NCBI GenBank assembly: GCA_030747075.1
Contig: JASLLL010000026.1
Location: forward strand, 1-40,108
Length of the DNA stretch: 40,108 bases
From: Gemmatimonadota bacterium
GTDB taxonomy: Bacteria; ARS69
Reading direction: 5' to 3'
Shown: positions 34,147 to 40,108 of the stretch, one piece after another
Numbering within the stretch: position 1 is the first letter of the stretch
Layout: the number at the start of each line of letters is the position of its first letter
Notes under the pieces: model-generated
The model's input: the letters and a program-made list of their open reading frames with translations, nothing else
The model's database searches: none
What the model was told of the DNA's origin: nothing
Program-made: the position numbers and the translations under genes

Positions 34147-35034
34147 GTGCGGAAACTCCAGACAGTGCTTCTCTTGATCGCCCTCTTTGCAGGTCTTGGG
34201 CTTTGCTCGCAAGGTTGCGGGTCGGCCTACTACCGGGAGGGGGAGGACGAGTTCGGGGATCTGCCGGACTCGCTTCGAATCCTGGTTGAGACCAGGGAAA
34301 GCGTGGAGCGTCGCGCTTCCAGAGAGGCCGAAGGCGTGACCGTCCGAGAGGTCGGAGCGGTGGCGGCCAAGGGGCTTCCCCTGGAGTTTGCAAGCGAGGG
34401 AGCGTATCTGCTGAGGCGAGGGGATCAGATTCAGGTCGAGGTTCTCTTCTATCCGGAGATGCGAACGCTCTCGTGGGTCCGACCGGACGGGATGGTCACC
34501 GCACCCGGCATTGGAGATGTGGAAGCTCTCGGCAGGCGTCCTGAGGAAGTGGCTGCAGACATTGAGGCCTACTACAGCACTCTTCTTCGAGACCCGACCA
34601 CGACGGTCAATGTGGTCGATTTCGGGGAACGGAAAGCCTATGTCTTTGGCGAAGTCCTGAAGCCCGGGGCGGTTCCACTGGAACAGCGTATGACGCTTAC
34701 CCAGGCGTTGGCTTCCGTGGGGAGTGTGTCTCACGATGCCAAGCTTTCGTCGGTGGTACTGCTCCGACGGAAGACCAGCCATTCCGCGCAGGCTTATCGT
34801 CTGGACCTTCATGGAGTTCTGGACGGTCAGTCTCTGGCTGCGGATCTGATCCTTCAGCCGGACGATGTGGTCTATGTGCCGCGGAAGTTTGTCGCGAAGA
34901 TGGAACAGTTCGTGGAGCAGGTCTTCGGGGGACTCTTCCCGATTCCGGACACATTCATCAAGGGCTACGACGCCATTCATGTGGACGAGCGGTCCGCTCT
35001 CCGCAGAAACATCACCGTCGACGGGGGCCAGTAG
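34147..35034 (+). CDS. Wza-like polysaccharide export lipoprotein
   Basis: 295 residues from GTG 34147. This start puts a hydrophobic leader (VRKLQTVLLLIALFAG) right at the N terminus and has AAGGGCGGG upstream; the longer frame from 34009 would bury it. A cysteine at 24 (SQGC) is a plausible but atypical lipobox. A Poly_export domain (about 85-165, LRRGDQIQVEVL) precedes one SLBB domain (about 168-250, KAYVFGEVLKPGAVPL). Wza-type proteins form the outer-membrane channel for capsule or exopolysaccharide. The chain-length gene starts three bases after the stop. Confidence 0.88.
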   Translation: MRKLQTVLLLIALFAGLGLCSQGCGSAYYREGEDEFGDLPDSLRILVETRESVERRASREAEGVTVREVGAVAAKGLPLEFASEGAYLLRRGDQIQVEVLFYPEMRTLSWVRPDGMVTAPGIGDVEALGRRPEEVAADIEAYYSTLLRDPTTTVNVVDFGERKAYVFGEVLKPGAVPLEQRMTLTQALASVGSVSHDAKLSSVVLLRRKTSHSAQAYRLDLHGVLDGQSLAADLILQPDDVVYVPRKFVAKMEQFVEQVFGGLFPIPDTFIKGYDAIHVDERSALRRNITVDGGQ

Positions 35035-35037
35035 ACC

Positions 35038-36477
35038 ATGGCCGAGATGGAATCCGCGTACTCACAGGGTGCCGAGGTATCCCGGCAGTTCAGCTCCCGG
35101 GACATTCTGGCCATTCTCTTTCGTCGCAAGTGGGTGATCCTGTCGATCTTCCTCGCCACCCTGGCAATGGGCATCTCGGCCAGCCTCAAGACCACCTCGG
35201 AGTATCAGGCCACCGCCAAGGTCCTGATCCGTCGCGAAGAGGGCTCGTCCTTCCAGAAGATGCGTTCCCCGTATCTGGGTCTGGAAGAGGAGATGAACAC
35301 CGAGATCGAGATCCTCAAGTCCACGCCGGTGTTGCAGCGTGCGCTGGACGAGGTCGCGGAGCGTCTCCGGGACTTGCCCGTGGAGGAGCGAGCGGTCCTC
35401 TTCCCTCCGGAGGATCCGGAGCTGGTTTATGAAGTTCCGGGACCGCGCTGGATTCGAAAGAACATCCAGGCGGAACCGATCGAGAAGTCCAATGTGATCA
35501 TGATTCGGCTCCGTCATACGAACCCGGCAACGGCCAAGATGATCGTGGACGCGGTGACGGCGTCCTATGTTGTCGAGCGGATCAGTGTTCGCCGGAATCC
35601 CATGCTGGAGTCGTTCTTTGAGGACCGGACGGCAGGACTGCGCGACCGTCTTCTGGACTTGCGCCTTGAACTCGGGCAGATGCAGGTGGAATCGGGGATT
35701 TACGATCAGGAGTGGCAGCAGCGACTCAATCTCGGCACGCTGGATGAACTTCGCACGAATCTGCTGACGGTTCGCATTCGACGCGAGACGGAAGAAGCCA
35801 AGCTCCGCGCGGCCCGCCACGCCGTGATGAACCGTCCGGATCTCCTGGTTCCGACACGGGAGTTCGAAGACAGTCCCGCCTTCCAGGACTTGCGCACGAA
35901 GCTGATCGACAAGAAGGCGACCCTGGCCGATCTGTCCGCACGGTACCTTCCGGGCAATCCCAAGGTGCAGCACGCGTTGAGTCTTGTGCACCAGTTGGAG
36001 ACGGATCTCCGTGAGGAGATTGATCTTCAACTGGCCATGCACGAAAGCGATATCGAAAGTCTGAGGGCACACGAGCGAGCGTTGGCGGGAGCCGTGAAGG
36101 ATGTGGTTCAAGAGATGAACCGCATTCCTCAGTTCTCACCGGTCATTCGCCAGTTGGAGCGTGAGATCAACAACACCGCCGAACTGTACGAGCTTGTGGG
36201 GACAAAGATGGTCGATACGCAGATCTCCGAAACGGAAGATCATCGAATGGTGAACGCCAAGATCCTCAATCCCGCGACGGTGGGGCTCTCCTTTGTCCAG
36301 GAGCGGAAGAGTCTCTTCGCGCTCTTTGCTGCGCTGTTGGGGCTGTCGCTTGGATTGGCGCTGGCGTTCCTGATCGAGGGAATGGATCAGACATTCCGGA
36401 CCCCCCATGATGTCGAAACCAGTTTGAATGTGCCGCTTCTCGGCTCCATCCCGGAGCTGGGCAGCGCACAACCGTAG
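35038..36477 (+). CDS. Wzz/GNVR chain-length determinant, inner-membrane PCP protein without kinase domain
   Basis: 479 residues. An N-terminal Wzz domain has the first membrane helix at about 31-50. A long periplasmic coiled-coil section (about 170-400) follows, then the GNVR region with VIRQLEREINNTAELYELV. The second membrane helix is at about 424-448, and the protein ends with LNVPLLGSIPEL, the linker that in Wzc leads into the tyrosine kinase. So this is the membrane half of a Wzc-like protein with the kinase as a separate gene. It controls polymer length and bridges to the Wza-like channel. Confidence 0.88.
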   Translation: MAEMESAYSQGAEVSRQFSSRDILAILFRRKWVILSIFLATLAMGISASLKTTSEYQATAKVLIRREEGSSFQKMRSPYLGLEEEMNTEIEILKSTPVLQRALDEVAERLRDLPVEERAVLFPPEDPELVYEVPGPRWIRKNIQAEPIEKSNVIMIRLRHTNPATAKMIVDAVTASYVVERISVRRNPMLESFFEDRTAGLRDRLLDLRLELGQMQVESGIYDQEWQQRLNLGTLDELRTNLLTVRIRRETEEAKLRAARHAVMNRPDLLVPTREFEDSPAFQDLRTKLIDKKATLADLSARYLPGNPKVQHALSLVHQLETDLREEIDLQLAMHESDIESLRAHERALAGAVKDVVQEMNRIPQFSPVIRQLEREINNTAELYELVGTKMVDTQISETEDHRMVNAKILNPATVGLSFVQERKSLFALFAALLGLSLGLALAFLIEGMDQTFRTPHDVETSLNVPLLGSIPELGSAQP

Positions 36478-36487
36478 GAGAGTCGCT

Positions 36488-38080
36488 TTGTACGAGAAGT
36501 TCTTCGGATTCGACCGGGCCCCGTTCGAGCTGGTTCCGGACCCGGACTTCCTCTTTCTCGGGGAGTCCCACGAGTCCGCCCTTGCGAATCTCACGATCGG
36601 AGTAGAGGGAGGGAAGGGCTTCATCGTCATCACCGGAGCGGTGGGCACGGGGAAGACGACAATGATCCGCGCACTCCTGCGTCGACTGGGGCGTGAGAAG
36701 GATGTCTGCCTGATCCAGCAGCCGGACTTCGACGAGACGGAACTTCTGCAGAGCATTCTCGACGGTTTCGGCGTGGATGGCGCCGGAGTGGGGCGCATGG
36801 AACTTCGCCGGCGAATGAGCGGGTTCCTGAAGGGAAGAAGCGAACCGGCCATCCTCATCATCGATGAAGCTCATCTGATGTCGGAGGACTCGCTGGAACA
36901 GATCCGCCTCTTGTCGAACTTCGAGGAGGAGAATCGCAAGCTCCTGCAGATCATTCTGTCGGGCCAACCCGAACTGAAGGACCTGATGGCGCGGCCGCGG
37001 TTGCAGCCGCTTGCGCAACGCATTGAGATGTACTACGAGATTGTCGCTCTTCCGCCTGAAGAAACCGCTGCTTATGTGAAGAAGCGTGTTCAGGTCGCGG
37101 GCAATCCGGAGACCCTTTCGTTCGATCCGGCAGCAGTGGACATGATTCACGGGCTGTCGGGGGGCATTCCCCGGCTCATCAACATTCTTTCGGACCGAAC
37201 GCTGATCACGGCGTATGTGGCGGGTTCTCGACGAGTGACGCCCGATCTGGTCCGGGAGGCCTACGAAGACCTGGGAGATGTCACGCGCTCCATCATGCCG
37301 GGCGGCGGATCGGTCATTTCGATGGAGGCTGCCAGAGAAGCCTCACGAGCTCGCGAAGAGCGGGAAGAGATGCCTGCGGCCGTGGAACCCACGGTGGTTT
37401 CGGAGTTCGAGGAAGCCCCTGCTCACGCTGAGGGGCAGGAGTTTTGCGAAGAGCCTGCTCACAGGGAGACTCCTGAGTTCGTCGAGGCGCCGCCGGATCC
37501 GTCGGAGTCCCCGGAAGCACGCAGAGAAGGGGGAGCGGGGCGTGTCGCGGGTGCGCTCGTCCTCTTGACGCTTCTGGGTATGTCGATCGTTTCCTGGCGC
37601 TCGCCGGACATTCTGGCCGGTGTCCTGAGTTTTGGAAGAGGCGAGGAAGTCCCGCCCACGGCGGGGATGTCGTCCGCTGGAGCGCCGTCGGTGGCTGCGG
37701 TTGCGTCGGTCCCGCCGATGGTGGAGGAGCCTGCGCCCAAGGCTGATGCTGTCCCGCAAGTGGCGAGGACGGGAGACGCCGGTTCGCCCGGCACAACACG
37801 CCCGGCCTATACGATTCATGTGGGTTCATTCCGCGAGGTCGATTCCGCCAGCCGGTTTGCTGCCGATATGGAGAGGGCCACCGATTTGTCTTCGCAAGTT
37901 CACCCGACAGAGCTGGAAACGGGCCTTTGGTACCGGGTTCTCCTGGGGGGCTTTGAAGATCGTGATACTGCCCGGGAGCAGATGCTTGCAGTAAAGAAGT
38001 CGCATGGACTGTCCTTTCCCCGCGTGATCAGTGTGCTTCCTCCCGAAGAGGATGGAAGCCCATACTCCGCGGGCCAGTAA
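36488..38080 (+). CDS. ExeA-type AAA ATPase with membrane helix and SPOR domain (XrtA-associated-ATPase-like)
   Basis: 530 residues from TTG 36488, with AGGAGA six bases upstream; the frame is open to 36428 but only inside the previous gene. The opening MYEKFFGFDRAPFELVPDPD is typical of ExeA-like ATPases of exosortase-linked exopolysaccharide clusters. Walker A GAVGTGKT is at 50-57 and Walker B AILIIDEAH at 121-129. A linker contains three 12-residue repeats (306-341), then one membrane helix (about 353-370), a proline/alanine-rich section and a C-terminal SPOR domain (about 440-517, YTIHVGSFRE). SPOR domains bind denuded peptidoglycan, so the protein may couple export to the cell wall. Confidence 0.87.
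   Translation: MYEKFFGFDRAPFELVPDPDFLFLGESHESALANLTIGVEGGKGFIVITGAVGTGKTTMIRALLRRLGREKDVCLIQQPDFDETELLQSILDGFGVDGAGVGRMELRRRMSGFLKGRSEPAILIIDEAHLMSEDSLEQIRLLSNFEEENRKLLQIILSGQPELKDLMARPRLQPLAQRIEMYYEIVALPPEETAAYVKKRVQVAGNPETLSFDPAAVDMIHGLSGGIPRLINILSDRTLITAYVAGSRRVTPDLVREAYEDLGDVTRSIMPGGGSVISMEAAREASRAREEREEMPAAVEPTVVSEFEEAPAHAEGQEFCEEPAHRETPEFVEAPPDPSESPEARREGGAGRVAGALVLLTLLGMSIVSWRSPDILAGVLSFGRGEEVPPTAGMSSAGAPSVAAVASVPPMVEEPAPKADAVPQVARTGDAGSPGTTRPAYTIHVGSFREVDSASRFAADMERATDLSSQVHPTELETGLWYRVLLGGFEDRDTAREQMLAVKKSHGLSFPRVISVLPPEEDGSPYSAGQ
37403..37510 (+). repeat. Three 12-residue repeats in the ATPase linker
   Basis: The codons for residues 306-341 encode EFEEAPAHAEGQ, EFCEEPAHRETP and EFVEAPPDPSES, a 36-base period repeated three times with divergence. 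The units are acidic and proline-containing, just before the membrane helix on the cytoplasmic side. Confidence 0.7.
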
Positions 38081-38095
38081 GCGAGGGGAAGAACC

Positions 38096-38899
38096 GTGAG
38101 CAAGATCCGTGATGCCATGAACAGAGCGCGCACCGGCGCCAATGGACCCGAGACAGAAGCCTCGGCGGTGGTCGGCGGGCCGGAGGCGGTGCCTGCTCCG
38201 GAACCGGATCCCGCGTCGCAGGTGGCTCCTCCCGCACAGGAGAGGGGGCCTGGCGGGCTGGTCCCGGCGATGTCCGCGGACACTCTTCAGTATCTGGAGA
38301 GCATCGGGAAGCAGGTGGAGGTGGCCCTGGGGCCCACAGAACGCCGAGCACTGGTGTTCACAGCGCCCGTCCCGGAGGAGGGCGTCTCCAGCGTGGTGTC
38401 ACAGTTCGCCCAGATGCTGTCTCTGCGTGGTGAGAAGGTGCTCCTCATCGACGGGAACCCGCGGCACCCATCGGTTCAAGCCACCTTCGATGTTCCGGGG
38501 AGTCCCGGTCTGGCTGAACACATGACCGGCAAGGCCGATCAAGTAGACATCATCCGGAAGACGGAGTTCGCGAATCTGAGCGTTGTGGCCATGGGCTCCT
38601 GTGCGGATCGCATGCAAGCGGAAGCCGTGACCGAGGGACTCGGCCAGTTTGTGGAATCGGTGGCGGCCGAGTACGACTATGTTCTTGTGGATGTGGATCA
38701 TGTCGGATCGCCCTTCTTCTCGACCGCTCTGGTGGGCTCTGCGGACGGGTTGGTTCTTGTGATTCGGTCGGGACAGACGAATCGGGCTGTTGCCAATCGT
38801 GCATGTGAGACGGTGCGCCAGGTGGGCGGCCGTATCCTGGGGGTCGTCCTGAATCGTCGGGAGTTCCCCATTCCGGACTTCATTTACCGCAGACTGTAG
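38096..38899 (+). CDS. BY-kinase-like (CpsD/CapB family) protein with degenerate nucleotide site
   Basis: 267 residues, GTG start with GAGGGGAAG upstream. The fold matches the cytoplasmic tyrosine autokinase that partners Wzz/Wzc proteins: RRALVFTAPVPEEG, then EKVLLIDGNPRHPSV and a Walker B strand YVLVDVD. The Walker A lysine is missing: the motif reads EEGVSS, with valine at 97. Walker A' reads DGN instead of DxD (N121). The C terminus has one tyrosine (YRRL) rather than a tyrosine cluster. It is probably not an active kinase but may still bind the chain-length protein as a regulator. The N-terminal 60 residues are a disordered-looking proline/alanine linker. Confidence 0.8.
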   Translation: MSKIRDAMNRARTGANGPETEASAVVGGPEAVPAPEPDPASQVAPPAQERGPGGLVPAMSADTLQYLESIGKQVEVALGPTERRALVFTAPVPEEGVSSVVSQFAQMLSLRGEKVLLIDGNPRHPSVQATFDVPGSPGLAEHMTGKADQVDIIRKTEFANLSVVAMGSCADRMQAEAVTEGLGQFVESVAAEYDYVLVDVDHVGSPFFSTALVGSADGLVLVIRSGQTNRAVANRACETVRQVGGRILGVVLNRREFPIPDFIYRRL

Positions 38900-38905
38900 A
38901 GACTC

Positions 38906-40108
38906 ATGGTCTCTCGCGCAGAGTCCTCGTCCCAGTGTTCAGACCTCCGGTGGATCTGGGCGTGCGTCGTCCTGGGTGCGGCGCTGCGTCTGTTCCGGAT
39001 TGGCGGGCAGAGCCTGTGGATCGACGAACTCATCAGCATCCAGATGGCGTCATGGGCCCACGGAACGGAGTTCTGGCAGGGCCTCTTGCGAGACATCCAC
39101 GGTCCCTTCACCTCGGCTCTTCTTCACGGGTGGCTGCAACTGGGGAAGAGTGAGGCGTGGATGCGCCTTCTCTACGCGATTCCGGCCGTCGCGACCATCC
39201 CTGTGATGGCCGTTCTGGGGCGCACGCTTGTGGACCGGTCCACCGGCCGTGCCGCTGCGGTTGTGCTGGCCGTGTCCCCCTTCCATGTCTGGTATTCGCA
39301 GGAGATTCGCAACTACAGTTGGGCCATGCTCTGGGTCACGGCGGCTACGCTGCTCTTTGTGAGGCTCCGCGACCGTGAGGGTGGATGGGGTCAGTGGGTG
39401 ACGCTTGCACTTCTTCTCTCAGCGGGTGTGTTGACGAACTTCAGCGTCGTCTTTCTGGTCGCAGCGCTCACAGTGGCCCTATGCAGTGAGCGGCCCTTTC
39501 GAGTGCCGCTTGCGCTCCGCTGGTTGGGCGTCCTTGCGGTGGTCGGACTGGCGTTTCTACCGTGGTTCATCGATTGGTTTGGGCGGGTTGGAGGGGAGCG
39601 GGTCTTCGTGGACCGACCTCCGCCCATGGGGGTGCCGCTCCGAGAGGCGGCGGGCCTTCACCCGGCGGCGCTTCTGTTTGCAATCTGGTCTTTGGTGTTT
39701 GGGTACTCACTGGGCCCCACGCTCACGCAGTTGCACCTCGATCGATCTTTGTCCACGACTCTGCCCCATGCTCCTGCGCTCCTTGCGGGGGCGGTTGCCG
39801 TGGGAATCGGTGCCGTTTACGGATTCCGTACACTCCTTCGGCGCGACCGATGCACACTGTGTGCGGTACTGTTGCTGGTGCCGGCGCTTCTGGCAGTCAT
39901 GTTGGCGGTGCGCGGAGTGAAGACATTCCACCCGCGATACCTGGTGGCCGCCTTCCCGATGCTCGTCGTCCTGCTGTCGGCCGGTTGGTCGGCTCCTGGC
40001 CGCGTCCCGAAGGCAGCCTCCGGACTGGCGCTTCTGTTGGCGATCGTCTCGCTGGGGAACCACTACTTCGATGAGGATTACGCCAAGGAAGACAGTCGAG
40101 CGGCGGCG
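38906..40108 (+). CDS. GT39-type membrane glycosyltransferase, cut by the window end
   Basis: Partial: 401 codons are open from ATG 38906 to the last base, with no stop. The N-terminal membrane helix (about 15-30) is followed by SLWIDELIS with D40/E41, the acidic pair of the first periplasmic loop in GT-C enzymes such as PMT and ArnT. YSQEIRNYSWAM and HPRYLVAAFPMLVV are further family-typical segments. At least eight hydrophobic helices are visible. Such enzymes use polyprenyl-phosphate sugars on the periplasmic side. Six bases separate it from the kinase-like gene, so it belongs to the export unit. Confidence 0.85.
   Translation, partial: MVSRAESSSQCSDLRWIWACVVLGAALRLFRIGGQSLWIDELISIQMASWAHGTEFWQGLLRDIHGPFTSALLHGWLQLGKSEAWMRLLYAIPAVATIPVMAVLGRTLVDRSTGRAAAVVLAVSPFHVWYSQEIRNYSWAMLWVTAATLLFVRLRDREGGWGQWVTLALLLSAGVLTNFSVVFLVAALTVALCSERPFRVPLALRWLGVLAVVGLAFLPWFIDWFGRVGGERVFVDRPPPMGVPLREAAGLHPAALLFAIWSLVFGYSLGPTLTQLHLDRSLSTTLPHAPALLAGAVAVGIGAVYGFRTLLRRDRCTLCAVLLLVPALLAVMLAVRGVKTFHPRYLVAAFPMLVVLLSAGWSAPGRVPKAASGLALLLAIVSLGNHYFDEDYAKEDSRAAA

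Noticed and set aside
1-40108. CRISPR arrays, tRNA or rRNA genes, insertion sequences, prophage
   Set aside because: No regular spaced repeats, no cloverleaf with CCA-type end, no transposase or integrase motifs, and no terminal inverted repeats were seen on reading.

Overview
The window is a G+C-rich stretch, roughly two thirds G+C by eye, from a Gram-negative (diderm) bacterium. All 35 genes I support lie on the + strand. Lipid A and core LPS biosynthesis, BamA and a Skp/OmpH chaperone show an LPS-bearing outer membrane. The fused LpxC-FabZ protein, the McsA-McsB-ClpC arginine-phosphorylation module and a Minf_1886-type small protein point to the FCB superphylum or a related uncultured phylum (Gemmatimonadota, Eisenbacteria or Krumholzibacteriota-like) rather than a proteobacterium. 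That placement is inference.

Layout. (1) 19-4217: mcsA-mcsB-clpC, a protein quality-control unit closed by a clear intrinsic terminator at 4245-4277. (2) 4419-17140: envelope biogenesis, bamA-skp-lpxD-lpxC/fabZ-lpxA-Gfo/Idh/MocA oxidoreductase-lpxB-DUF374 acyltransferase-waaA-lpxK-nadB, mostly joined by 4-base stop/start overlaps. (3) 17256-29386: a Minf_1886 protein, a family 9 glycosyltransferase (GT9), msbA, two more GT9s, waaF, the separate heptose kinase and nucleotidyltransferase (hldE1, hldE2), a GT4, an O-antigen ligase-like protein, a GT2 and a fifth GT9. Together these would build, flip and decorate the LPS core. (4) 29527-33728: two GT4s, a DUF3108 protein and a conserved protein perhaps related to deoxyhypusine synthase. 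(5) A 418-base gap with a sigma70-like promoter and a 17-base palindrome. (6) 34147-40108: a capsule/exopolysaccharide export unit: Wza-like lipoprotein, Wzz/GNVR chain-length protein, ExeA-type ATPase with a SPOR domain, a BY-kinase-like protein that has lost its Walker A lysine, and a GT39-type membrane glycosyltransferase cut by the window end.

How it works together. BamA and Skp assemble outer-membrane proteins. LpxA/C/D/B/K, the DUF374 acyltransferase and WaaA make Kdo-lipid A, MsbA flips it, and HldE1/HldE2, WaaF and the other glycosyltransferases build the core before a WaaL-like ligase acts. Not seen in the window: LpxH/LpxI, GmhA, GmhB, HldD, the Lpt transporter, a GnnB aminotransferase, and any exosortase. 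No tRNA, rRNA, CRISPR, insertion sequence or phage gene was seen. The most unusual items are the degenerate BY-kinase in a three-part split Wzc-like system, the deoxyhypusine-synthase-like gene in a glycosyltransferase run, the displaced start of hldE2, and the palindrome in front of the export unit.
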